A DNA stretch of 64,000 nt from Solibacillus sp040273735 (GTDB lineage Bacteria > Bacillota > Bacilli > Bacillales_A > Planococcaceae), in contig NZ_JBELZM010000012.1 in NCBI RefSeq assembly GCF_040273735.1, positions 1 through 64,000 on the forward strand, in the 5' to 3' direction. The notes under the pieces were generated by a model. It worked only from the letters and a program-made list of their open reading frames with translations. It ran no database searches and was not told the DNA's origin. Positions 51,549 to 59,215 of this stretch are shown here, piece after piece (positions within the stretch are counted from its first letter, which is position 1; each line of letters opens with the position of its first letter). The position numbers and the translations under genes were made by a program.

Positions 51549-52142
51549 CTATTTATGTTTTTTTGACTCATACCATAATACGCATATGATAAACCAAGTA
51601 TACCCGATACTCCACCCTGCTAAAACATCCGTTGCATAGTGGCGACCTTCCGCTATACGTGACAAACCTATTAAAAAAATAAGGACTAGCATTAAACCGT
51701 ATGTAGTAAATTTCCACTTCTTGTTTTTCAGCCAAATCGAAATCAAATATGCCAGCGTTAAAAAGAATAATACACTAATTTGTGCATGGCCGGAAGGAAA
51801 GCTAAACGACGAAAGCTGATCTTCAATTTCCGGACGTGGTCGTGCAAAGATACGCTTTAAAAGCTGGTTCAGACCATTTCCAACACCTACTGTAAGTAGC
51901 ACAAAGAGCACACCGCGAAAATCTTTTTTAAAGATTGCAATATACAGCAGCATAATAACGGTTGCCACTATAATAAACTTTATTTCTCCTAAATTGTGAA
52001 ATAATATAATAAAACTATTCCCGAATAATAATGAGCGGATTTTTATATCGAATGCCTCGAAGCTTGGTGTATCGAAATTTAGTGCAATAATCAGAAACAT
52101 CACCAATGTAATTAGCGCAAAAACTGAAACTCTCTTTTTCAA
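51549..52142 (-). CDS. PAP2-family membrane phosphatase
   Basis: 197 residues with about five transmembrane helices. The three phosphatase motifs are KRIFARPRP, FPSGHAQ and SRIAEGRHYATDVLAG. Members dephosphorylate lipid phosphates such as undecaprenyl pyrophosphate or phosphatidylglycerophosphate; which one applies here is not determinable. The start is a TTG with a weak AGTAGGT site. It lies between zupT and the HmoA-like gene, each with its own terminator. Confidence 0.9.
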   Translation of the reverse strand: MKKRVSVFALITLVMFLIIALNFDTPSFEAFDIKIRSLLFGNSFIILFHNLGEIKFIIVATVIMLLYIAIFKKDFRGVLFVLLTVGVGNGLNQLLKRIFARPRPEIEDQLSSFSFPSGHAQISVLFFLTLAYLISIWLKNKKWKFTTYGLMLVLIFLIGLSRIAEGRHYATDVLAGWSIGYTWFIICVLWYESKKHK

Positions 52143-52201
52143 ACAAATACCTACTTTCTTCAGTCAAACTGTTACTAACACTATTATTATATGTATTATA
52201 T

Positions 52202-52248
52202 AAAAAATAAAAATCCACTTTGCCAAAAAAACTCTGCAAAGTAGATTT
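52202..52248 (-). terminator. Terminator of the HmoA-like gene
   Basis: AAATCTACTTTGC / GCAAAGTGGATTT arms with one wobble and a T-rich run on the minus strand, just past the stop at 52264. Confidence 0.8.
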
Positions 52249-52263
52249 CCCCTTATACATCCC

Positions 52264-52596
52264 TTATTCCACAACTGTGTAATTTCCGTGTTCCATCGAA
52301 ATAACGAAGTCCGGCTTTGGTGGTTTACCGCCATGCTCTTTGATTTTCGCTTTATGGCCTGCAATATGCTCAGGGCTCTTCTCCCATGCTTTCCATGCAT
52401 CCTCTGACTCCCAACGAATAATCATTACAACTTCCTCTTCACCACGTCGAACACTTTTTAAAAGCAGTTCACGGCCAATGAAGCCTTCACGCTGTTCAAG
52501 CATTGATGGACCTTGACCCAATTTTTTGCTAAAGCGCTCAATAATTTTATCAGAGTTGCCTTCAGTTACAATCCATTTGCGAATTTGTACGAACAT
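52264..52596 (-). CDS. IsdG/HmoA-like antibiotic-biosynthesis-monooxygenase-fold protein
   Basis: About 110 residues, ABM ferredoxin-like fold. The pattern SDKIIERFSKKLGQGPSMLEQREGFIGRELL and VMIIRWESEDAWKAWEKSPEHIAGHK fits the haem-degrading HmoA/IsdG group, with a His at the C-terminal helix (EHIAGH) as the likely haem ligand. The next gene upstream is an iron-siderophore importer, which agrees with an iron-release role, but not conclusively. ATG 52596 has AAAGGGGAAC; a longer reading from 52626 is not supported. Confidence 0.85.
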   Translation of the reverse strand: MFVQIRKWIVTEGNSDKIIERFSKKLGQGPSMLEQREGFIGRELLLKSVRRGEEEVVMIIRWESEDAWKAWEKSPEHIAGHKAKIKEHGGKPPKPDFVISMEHGNYTVVE

Positions 52597-52613
52597 TTTA
52601 GTTCCCCTTTCTT

Positions 52614-52648
52614 TTAAAAAAGGCATGTCTCTAGTTGAGAGACATGCC
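52614..52648 (-). terminator. Terminator of the siderophore-binding lipoprotein gene
   Basis: GGCATGTCTCT / AGAGACATGCC perfect 11-bp stem, 5-nt loop, T6 on the minus strand, 13 nt after the stop. Confidence 0.92.
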
Positions 52649-52660
52649 GTATTTTTAATA

Positions 52661-53698
52661 CTATTTTAATTCATTTAAGATTTCATCTAATTTGTCTGCT
52701 TCAGTTGTTACACCGTTAGAAGAGAAGTACCAGTTTACGCCATCAAGGTAAACGATTTTGCCTTCTTTGTAAGCACGAGTTTGTTTGATGATATCGTTTT
52801 CGATATCAGCTTTGATTGTTTCTACATCAGATGCCGTACGGTCGATAATTAATAATACTTCAGGATCTACAGAAAGAATTGATTCATAAGAGAAGTCAGA
52901 ACCGTGTGATGAAGCTTTGATGTCAGTAGTTGATGGTTTGAAACCAAAGTCATTGTACACGTATGCGAAACGAGAATCTTCACCGTTATCAAAACCAGAG
53001 ATCTTTTTGTCGTTGTACATTGCTACTAATGCATTTTCATAACCAGCTGCTTTTTCTTTAACAGCATCAACTTTTTCTTGTAATGCAGCTTTTAATTCTT
53101 CAGCTTTTTCTTGTTTGCCGAAGATTTCAGCAGCTAAGTCAACTGTTTCAAATACGCCATCAACATAGTTCGAGTTATCAGAACCGATGAATACTACGTT
53201 TGGTGTAATTTCTTTTAATTCTTCATAGAAAGAACCTTGACGACCTGAGATGAAGATGGCATCCGGATTAGCAGCTGCTACTTTTTCAAAGTCGATTTGT
53301 TTTAAAGAACCAACGTCAGTAACTGAATCAGTTAAATATTTTTCTTTTAAATGCTCAGGGAAGTTACCTTTACCGCCGTTTGCAGCGATACCAACGATAC
53401 CTTCAACACCTAATGCATCAAGTGTATCTAAGAAACCGTAGTCAAATACTACGATATTTTTTGGCATTTCTTCAAATGTTACATCTTCAAAAGTAAGAGA
53501 CTTACCATCTTCTGTTTCACTACCTGCTGATAATGGAGAAACTGTCATTGGGAAAGCTGAAGCTTCTGTAGATGAAGTTGTTTCTTCTGTTTTAGCTGGT
53601 TCGTTCGCATCATCTTTTGTAGATGTTTCTTCGTCTGAACCACATGCTGCTAACATTAATGTTAATGCTGCTGCCGTTAAAAATTTCCACTTTTTCAT
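52661..53698 (-). CDS. Iron-siderophore ABC transporter substrate-binding lipoprotein (YclQ-like)
   Basis: 345 residues. Lipoprotein signal peptide with lipobox LMLAAC (Cys19), a Ser/Thr/Glu-rich linker, then a class III periplasmic-binding-protein fold: NIVVFDYGFLDTLDALGVEGIVG, VTDVGSLKQIDFEKVAAANPDAIFISGRQ, and IKASSHGSDFSYESILSVDPEVLLIIDR. These segments align by eye with B. subtilis YclQ, the petrobactin-binding component. It is separated from its ABC genes by 184 nt with its own promoter and a Fur-box-like site. Binding specificity for catecholate/petrobactin-type siderophores is inferred. Confidence 0.9.
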   Translation of the reverse strand: MKKWKFLTAAALTLMLAACGSDEETSTKDDANEPAKTEETTSSTEASAFPMTVSPLSAGSETEDGKSLTFEDVTFEEMPKNIVVFDYGFLDTLDALGVEGIVGIAANGGKGNFPEHLKEKYLTDSVTDVGSLKQIDFEKVAAANPDAIFISGRQGSFYEELKEITPNVVFIGSDNSNYVDGVFETVDLAAEIFGKQEKAEELKAALQEKVDAVKEKAAGYENALVAMYNDKKISGFDNGEDSRFAYVYNDFGFKPSTTDIKASSHGSDFSYESILSVDPEVLLIIDRTASDVETIKADIENDIIKQTRAYKEGKIVYLDGVNWYFSSNGVTTEADKLDEILNELK

Positions 53699-53734
53699 TA
53701 TTACTTTTCCTCCTAATATGCCCTCAAGCGAGAG

Positions 53735-53791
53735 TGATAATCGTTTTCAATTAACTAACGTTAGTGTAAATCAACCGCTTATAGTTGTCAA
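53735..53791 (-). promoter_or_regulatory. Promoter and Fur-like operator of the binding-protein gene
   Basis: On the minus strand TTGACA (53786-53791), a 17-nt spacer and TACACT (53763-53768). A perfect 12-bp palindrome ACTAACGTTAGT (53754-53765) overlaps the -10. TGATAATCGTTTTCA (53735-53749, plus strand) matches the 7-1-7 Fur consensus at 13 of 15 positions, just after the transcription start. Confidence 0.8.
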
Positions 53792-53817
53792 TGAATATTC
53801 TGAAACTAATATTCATT
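53790..53817. repeat. Perfect 10-bp inverted repeat
   Basis: AATGAATATT and AATATTCATT separated by 8 nt, between the ATPase gene stop and the yclQ-like promoter. It lacks a T-run, so it is not a typical terminator. It could be a processing site or a second regulatory site next to the -35. Confidence 0.6.
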
Positions 53818-53882
53818 CTCATTTAAATCCATAAAATAAATGCATAAGCGAGCAAAACATATGCATTTATTACCATTTTTAT

Positions 53883-54650
53883 TTAACTATGTGAATTAAA
53901 GTATACGCAAATACGACATCCATCTTGTTCTTGCACCGGAATATGCATATCATATACTTCTCGTAATGCTTCCGAGTTAATAATCTCATTTGTTGGACCA
54001 TCTTTTACAAGGCGTCCATCTTTTAACGCGACAATCCGATCTGAATACACTGAAGCAAAGTTAATATCATGCAACACAATTACTACTGTTTTGCCCAATT
54101 CATCAACAAGCTTGCGTAAAATTTTCATGATCTGAACAGAGTGCTTCATATCCAAGTTATTTAATGGCTCGTCCAATAAAATATATTCCGTATCCTGAGC
54201 AATTACCATTGAGATAAATGCGCGCTGCTTTTGACCACCTGACAGTTCATCCAAAAACTTATGTTCCATCTCACCCAATGTCATATATTCAATCGCACGG
54301 TCAATATGCTGCTCGTCTTCTGGAGTCAAACGTCCTTTTGAATATGGATAACGACCAAATGATACAAGCTCACGGACTGTTAAACGCACATTTAAATGAT
54401 TTGACTGGCGTAAAATAGCGACACGTTTTGCAAAATCATTGGACTTCATTTTTTTAACATCACTTTGATCTAAAAATACTTCACCTGTATCTGCATCAAG
54501 CAATCTGCTTACCATTGATAATAATGTTGATTTACCTGCTCCATTCGGTCCGATAAATGAAGTGATTGCTTTCGGCTGTATAGTTAATGAGACATCCTCA
54601 ACGACCGGTTTTTTTCCAAAGCTTTTAGAAAGCCCTTTAATTTCAATCAT
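53883..54650 (-). CDS. Iron-siderophore ABC transporter ATPase (YclP-like)
   Basis: A 255-residue ABC ATPase of the FepC type. Walker A is GPNGAGKST (about 35-43), the signature LSGGQKQRAF, Walker B TEYILLDEPLNNLD, and the switch histidine in VVIVLHD. The start overlaps the permease stop by 4 nt. It powers import by the two permeases 54647-56546; the lipoprotein gene downstream supplies the ligand. Confidence 0.93.
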   Translation of the reverse strand: MIEIKGLSKSFGKKPVVEDVSLTIQPKAITSFIGPNGAGKSTLLSMVSRLLDADTGEVFLDQSDVKKMKSNDFAKRVAILRQSNHLNVRLTVRELVSFGRYPYSKGRLTPEDEQHIDRAIEYMTLGEMEHKFLDELSGGQKQRAFISMVIAQDTEYILLDEPLNNLDMKHSVQIMKILRKLVDELGKTVVIVLHDINFASVYSDRIVALKDGRLVKDGPTNEIINSEALREVYDMHIPVQEQDGCRICVYFNSHS

Positions 54651-55603
54651 CCTGCTTTCCTACTTTCCTTCAGTATTAGGTAAATAAAGTAAAGTCCACC
54701 GACAAAGTTTATAATAACACTGATCGTTGTACTTAACTGGAATACATGCAGTACTAAGAACTGCCCACCGACAAGTGCAATAATACTAATTAAACTCGCA
54801 CCCACTATTAAAACGGAATGCTTGTACGTAGCAAAAAACTGATAGGCTAAGTTTGAAACGATTAACCCTAAAAATGTAATCGGACCAACTAGCGCAGTAG
54901 ATGTTGCAATTAAAACTGAAGATAAAATTAATACTTTTAATACTATTCTATCATAATTTACACCTAAGTTTATTGCATTCTCTCGACCTAGTGACATGAC
55001 ATCTAAATCACGCAATAAACGGTAACCGTAGATAAATGAAGCCGCCAAAATAATGACAGCAATGAGCAGCAGCTCTGTTTTCACATTCATGAAGCTGGCA
55101 AACAAACGTGTCTGTAAGCTTTCATATTCTACCGGGTCGATTATTACTTGTAAAAACGTTACAAAACTGCCGAGCAATGTTCCGATAATCATTCCGGCGA
55201 GTAAAAGCAGGAAAATCGGATGTTTATCTGCCCGGAACAAGAAACGATATAAAATCAGGGCGAAAATTACCATCGCCGCAATTGATAAACCAAAGTTTAA
55301 ATAACGGCTTACTACAAATATTGATGCAGAGCCTGCAAAGAAGAAAATAATCGTTTGCACTACTTCATACATCGAATCGACACCCATCATAGAAGGTGTC
55401 AGTAAACGGTTATGTGTAACAGTCTGGAATGTAACGGTCGCATAGGCAATTGCCGTACCAGTTATAACCATTGCCGCAATTCGCTCTAATCGCTTTGGAA
55501 AGGCATAACTGAATCCGCCTTGAATATTGTAAAAAGCAAATAACGCAATACACACTAGAGCGATAATTGCTAAGAAGATTAGCTTCGTACTATTTTTTCG
55601 CAT
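54647..55603 (-). CDS. Iron-siderophore ABC transporter permease (YclO-like)
   Basis: 318 residues, FecCD/BtuC-family permease with about nine transmembrane helices. The pattern 'LRDLDVMSLGRENAINLGVNYDRIVLKVLILSS', followed by ALVGPITFLGLIVSNL, is the family coupling-helix region. Overlaps its partner permease gene by 14 nt. A GGGGG site precedes the ATG. It forms the membrane channel as a heterodimer with the next protein. Confidence 0.93.
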   Translation of the reverse strand: MRKNSTKLIFLAIIALVCIALFAFYNIQGGFSYAFPKRLERIAAMVITGTAIAYATVTFQTVTHNRLLTPSMMGVDSMYEVVQTIIFFFAGSASIFVVSRYLNFGLSIAAMVIFALILYRFLFRADKHPIFLLLLAGMIIGTLLGSFVTFLQVIIDPVEYESLQTRLFASFMNVKTELLLIAVIILAASFIYGYRLLRDLDVMSLGRENAINLGVNYDRIVLKVLILSSVLIATSTALVGPITFLGLIVSNLAYQFFATYKHSVLIVGASLISIIALVGGQFLVLHVFQLSTTISVIINFVGGLYFIYLILKESRKAG

Positions 55604-56546
55604 ATGCTTTCCCCCTAAACAACATTACTAAGAAGATCGCACTGCCGATTACCGCTACAGTTGTGTTTACTGGAATTTCAAACGGGTATACTATTAAACG
55701 ACTTATAATATCACACATTAATAGGAATGCTGCGCCTAAGAAAATAGTATGCGGAATTGTTTTACGTAAATTGTCCCCCATATATAATGAAACCAAGTTC
55801 GGTACGATTAATCCCAGGAAAGGTATAATTCCTACCGTCAAGACAACTGTAGTGGATATAATTGCTACCAGTACTAAACCGAGATTTAATACTGTACGAT
55901 AGCTTAAGCCGAGATTTTTGGCGAAATCTTCACCCATCCCAGCCACTGTAAACTTATTGGCATATAAGTACGCAAGAAAAATTGCAGGTACTGCTACATA
56001 AAGCAATTCATAGCGACCTGATACAACAAGCGTAAAACTTCCTAGAAAGAATGTATCTACACTTTGTAACACATCTGCTTCATACGCAAGAAATGTTGAA
56101 ATGGCACCAATAATATTTCCATACATAATCCCGATAAGGGGTACAAAAATAACGTCCTTGAATTTAATACTTTCAAGGAGACGCATGAAAATCATCATAC
56201 CGATCAGTGCAAATGTAAAACTGAAGAGAATTTTCTCCATATATCCTACACTTGTAAAAAATATCATTGATACAACGATACCTAGCTTTGCCGCATCAAG
56301 TGTACCAGACGTTGTCGGAGATACGAATTTGTTACGGCTTAAGCTTTGCATAATTAATCCAGAAATACCCATCCCTGCCCCGGCAAGTATAATTGCCATT
56401 AATCGTGGTACTCGACTCATTAAGAAAATTTGCATTTTATCTGATTCCCAATCTAATAAATCAGATGGCTTAATATCGATTGCACCAATAAATAATGATA
56501 AAAAGGACAGTACGATGGTAGCTGCTACGAGCATCCAAAGTCTCAT
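55590..56546 (-). CDS. Iron-siderophore ABC transporter permease (YclN-like)
   Basis: 318 residues, second FecCD-family permease. Typical segments are RVPRLMAIILAGAGMGISGLIMQSLSRNKFVSPTTSGT near the N-terminus and 'VAGMGEDFAKNLGLSYRTVLNLGLVLVAIISTTVVLTVGIIPFLGLIVPNL' toward the coupling helix (quoted in part). First gene of the operon, with a Fur-box-like site upstream. The four-gene order permease-permease-ATPase-binding protein equals yclNOPQ of B. subtilis. Confidence 0.92.
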   Translation of the reverse strand: MRLWMLVAATIVLSFLSLFIGAIDIKPSDLLDWESDKMQIFLMSRVPRLMAIILAGAGMGISGLIMQSLSRNKFVSPTTSGTLDAAKLGIVVSMIFFTSVGYMEKILFSFTFALIGMMIFMRLLESIKFKDVIFVPLIGIMYGNIIGAISTFLAYEADVLQSVDTFFLGSFTLVVSGRYELLYVAVPAIFLAYLYANKFTVAGMGEDFAKNLGLSYRTVLNLGLVLVAIISTTVVLTVGIIPFLGLIVPNLVSLYMGDNLRKTIPHTIFLGAAFLLMCDIISRLIVYPFEIPVNTTVAVIGSAIFLVMLFRGKAYAKK

Positions 56547-56602
56547 TACATTCTCCCACTATTCTTTATATATTTTAGATTTATATATATTACGTATATT
56601 CT

Positions 56603-56622
56603 AAATGAAAATGAGAATCATC
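56603..56622 (-). promoter_or_regulatory. Fur-box-like site upstream of the siderophore permease operon
   Basis: Plus-strand GAAAATGAGAATCATC, within AAATGAAAATGAGAATCATCT, 57-76 nt before the first permease gene. It resembles the classical Fur hexamers (xAATGA / GAATCAT) and lies where iron-dependent repression would be expected. Confidence 0.65.
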
Positions 56623-56639
56623 TCTTTCCCTACATCATT

Positions 56640-56787
56640 ATATAATTGCTAATAATGAAAATCAAACAGACAATTTATATTCACTTATAATAAAAGAGGA
56701 GTAGACTGAAAAATGTATTTTTAGAGCGATTCACCGATTTATTTACAACATCCTGTATCTATTGTAATAGGAAGAATAATTGAATAG
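56640..56787. other. Intergenic segment with an abortive reading frame
   Basis: Between the siderophore operon and the racemase terminator. On the plus strand a good ribosome site (AAAGAGGAG, about 56693) and an ATG at 56713 are followed after two codons by a stop, so nothing is encoded. It may be a remnant. Confidence 0.35.
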
Positions 56788-56821
56788 AAAAAGACCACAA
56801 TTATTAAAATTGTGGTCTTTC
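56788..56821 (-). terminator. Terminator of the racemase gene
   Basis: AAAGACCACAATT / AATTGTGGTCTTT arms, 4-5-nt loop, then T's on the minus strand, adjacent to the racemase stop. Confidence 0.9.
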
Positions 56822-56823
56822 AT

Positions 56824-57933
56824 TTACATAAGATATGTTTTTTTATTTACACTGTACTTATCTATTGCTTCTCGATTTACATAATAGCCAAGCCCTTTTG
56901 TTTTTGGAACTTTAATGTACCCATCTGTAACGGTTACTTCCGGTTGAATAATGTCTTCATGCCAATAGCGTTCAGAAGCAGCTGTATCCCCAGGCATTAT
57001 AAAGTTTGCAAGGCTTGTCAGTGCTACATTTTGCGCACGGCCGATACCCGCTTCCAGCATTCCCCCGCACCATACAGGAATATGGTGTTCCATACAGTAG
57101 TCATGGATACGTTTCGCCTCACTAATACCGCCAACTCGCGCAATTTTAATATTTATCACCTGACAGCTGCCTAGTTGAATCGCTTTTCTCGTGTCCTCTA
57201 AAGAAGTAATACTCTCATCTAAACAAATCGGTGTCTTTATTTGTTTTTGCAATACGGCATGATCGATGAGGTCATCATGGGCTAATGGCTGCTCGATCAT
57301 CATTAAATTGAATGCATCCAGCTCTTTTAATCGATCGATATCATCCAATGTATATGCAGAGTTTGCATCTGCCATTAAAGGAATTGCCGGGAATGCTTGC
57401 CGTATTGTTCGAATCAGCTCAATATCTTTTCCCGGTTTTATTTTTACTTTAATTCGCTTATAACCTTCATTCAAAAACTGCTGAATTGTTTGTATCAGCT
57501 GTTCATCTGTAGGCTGTAAACCGATGCTGATTCCTACTTCAATTTTTTCCTGGACTCCGCCAACAGCCGTTGCCAATGATTGGTTCGTCAATTGAGCATA
57601 AATGTCCCACACCGCTCCCTCGATCGACGCTTTCGCCATGTTATTGCGTCGAATTTTACGGAGTCGCTCATATACATCATCCGGATGCTTTAATTCTTTC
57701 CCCAGTAATGCAGGAATCAAAAAATCCTCCAATACATGAAATGAAGTTTTAAATGTTTCTTCTGTATAGGAAGGCTCTTCAAATGCAACCCCCTCACCCC
57801 AGCCGACTACACCACTTTCATCCTTTGCCTCCACAACTAAAAAACGCTTGTCTTGCATAGTCCCTAAGCTTGTCGTAAACGGACTTTTCATTCGCATCAC
57901 TAGTTCATGTATTGTCACTTCTACTAATTTCAT
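56824..57933 (-). CDS. N-succinylamino-acid racemase / o-succinylbenzoate synthase (enolase superfamily)
   Basis: 369 residues, muconate-lactonising subgroup of the enolase superfamily. All active-site residues fall at the numbering known for NSAR/OSBS enzymes: the KxK lysines in IKVKIK (Lys162/Lys164), metal ligands Asp189, Glu214 and Asp239, and the acid/base Lys263 in NIKIARVGG. Enzymes of this kind either make o-succinylbenzoate for menaquinone or racemise N-succinyl amino acids. No men genes are nearby, and a GNAT gene is directly upstream, so the racemase role is favoured. ATG has AGGAGC. Confidence 0.9.
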   Translation of the reverse strand: MKLVEVTIHELVMRMKSPFTTSLGTMQDKRFLVVEAKDESGVVGWGEGVAFEEPSYTEETFKTSFHVLEDFLIPALLGKELKHPDDVYERLRKIRRNNMAKASIEGAVWDIYAQLTNQSLATAVGGVQEKIEVGISIGLQPTDEQLIQTIQQFLNEGYKRIKVKIKPGKDIELIRTIRQAFPAIPLMADANSAYTLDDIDRLKELDAFNLMMIEQPLAHDDLIDHAVLQKQIKTPICLDESITSLEDTRKAIQLGSCQVINIKIARVGGISEAKRIHDYCMEHHIPVWCGGMLEAGIGRAQNVALTSLANFIMPGDTAASERYWHEDIIQPEVTVTDGYIKVPKTKGLGYYVNREAIDKYSVNKKTYLM

Positions 57934-57980
57934 CTTTGTTGCTCCTAATAATATTTAGCTGCGGCATCATTCACTGTTAA

Positions 57981-58814
57981 TTAGAGAGCAAATAATGAAC
58001 GCTTTACAAGTAAGTAATGGCTAATATTATCGTTTATTTTGTTTAAATAAATTATTTTATAATCTTGATCAAACATTGCCTGTAAAATATGTCTCGTTTT
58101 GTAGCGCCAATCTTCTGCTAAAGCAACACTTTCCACTTTGATTTTCTGGAAATTCGTAGGGATAGGTAACAGATAGGCATCATGAATAAGCGCCTCTTCT
58201 TTATCAAACTTTTGCTCCGGATCCAATGTTGGAAGGCCTACCATATTTTCTTCCCAATCCACTACCGGTTTTGCTTCATCCAGTAATTCTTCCACTTTCG
58301 CATCCCAGCGTAAGTAATCATTATCAACCAGTTGCCACTCTACACAAAGACGGTCTGTAGGCAATACCCGGTTAAACGGATCTTCCATTTCACCGTAGCA
58401 ATTTTCTATATAAGTATCGCTGTAACTACGCAACTTTGAAAAGTTTAAAAATCCGCTGCGTGCTTCAAGTGGATCAAATGTCCAGCGGCAAGTTCTGTAA
58501 CCGCGCTCTATTGCGATATCCTTTAAGTAATTTTTAAGCAGTTCTCCAACGCCTTGCTCACGATAATTACGCTTCACACCAATCATATGGGAATATAAGT
58601 ATATATTCTCATCCATATATCCAGGGCAACTATAGTTAAAACCAATTATTTCATCATTTAAATATGCACCGAGTACAATCCCGCCATTGCGAAGTGTCGC
58701 AATTGTTTGATGTACTGGAATGCTGCCGACAGCCCAAATTTCATGCTCTAGCTTACGTGCCTCTTCAATTTGTTCAATTGTCGTTAATTCTTTAATCGTC
58801 ACTGATTCTAACAT
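57981..58814 (-). CDS. GNAT-family N-acyltransferase paired with the racemase
   Basis: About 277 residues, one GNAT domain in the N-terminal half. The acyl-CoA loop is MIGVKRNYREQGVGELLKNYLKDIAIERGYRTCRWTFDPLEARSGFLNFSKL. The C-terminal extension is typical of the GNAT proteins that neighbour NSAR in Geobacillus and relatives. There the enzyme is a D-amino-acid N-succinyltransferase. ATG 58814 has AGGGGAGG; an upstream extension is rejected. It lies 47 nt before the racemase gene in the same direction, so they form one operon. Confidence 0.87.
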   Translation of the reverse strand: MLESVTIKELTTIEQIEEARKLEHEIWAVGSIPVHQTIATLRNGGIVLGAYLNDEIIGFNYSCPGYMDENIYLYSHMIGVKRNYREQGVGELLKNYLKDIAIERGYRTCRWTFDPLEARSGFLNFSKLRSYSDTYIENCYGEMEDPFNRVLPTDRLCVEWQLVDNDYLRWDAKVEELLDEAKPVVDWEENMVGLPTLDPEQKFDKEEALIHDAYLLPIPTNFQKIKVESVALAEDWRYKTRHILQAMFDQDYKIIYLNKINDNISHYLLVKRSLFAL

Positions 58815-59170
58815 AATTCTGCCTCCCCTATAGTTACTTTTCTTCATACTTAAAAACGCCTTGCTTTACTTAGTGTCTCTCCGCAACCATGCTTTGTTGC
58901 ATGATTTTTGAAAAAGATGTGTAACCATCGGGAATGTTCTACATATATCGGTTACCCCGGTTATTTTCGACCAATTATAGCGAAATTAACCCAAGTGGGT
59001 CTCTATCGGCAAAAGTTTTTGACAATCGCTGAAAGAAGTTAATGTGAAGAATCGATACTTCCTTACTGAAAGATTTCGTAGCGCTTCTTTAAGTATCATC
59101 CCAATCCCATTATATACCACATACTACCTTTTTAAGTAGTTAACTTTTATTATTCCTTATTGACCAAAAG
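58815..59170 (-). promoter_or_regulatory. Long upstream region of the GNAT-racemase operon
   Basis: About 350 nt between the peptide-transporter terminator and the GNAT gene. It shows a near-palindrome ACCCA.TGGGT (58989-59000), GCAAC/GTTGC arms (about 58883-58898), and GTAACC/GGTTAC arms (about 58920-58955). A TATAAT occurs near 58976-58981 on the minus strand, with no convincing -35. It could be a structured leader, but I do not match it to a known riboswitch or T-box. Confidence 0.35.
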
Positions 59171-59210
59171 AAAAAACCTTTATTTACAGAAATTCTGTAA
59201 ATAAAGGTTT
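59170..59210 (-). terminator. Terminator of the peptide transporter gene
   Basis: A 16-bp perfect stem, AAACCTTTATTTACAG / CTGTAAATAAAGGTTT, with a 5-nt loop and T6 on the minus strand. Confidence 0.95.
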
Positions 59211-59215
59211 GATAA

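Noticed and set aside
56824..57933. Calling this gene menC
   Set aside because: No menaquinone genes are near and the GNAT partner points to the racemase pathway; OSBS activity remains possible, so no symbol is given.
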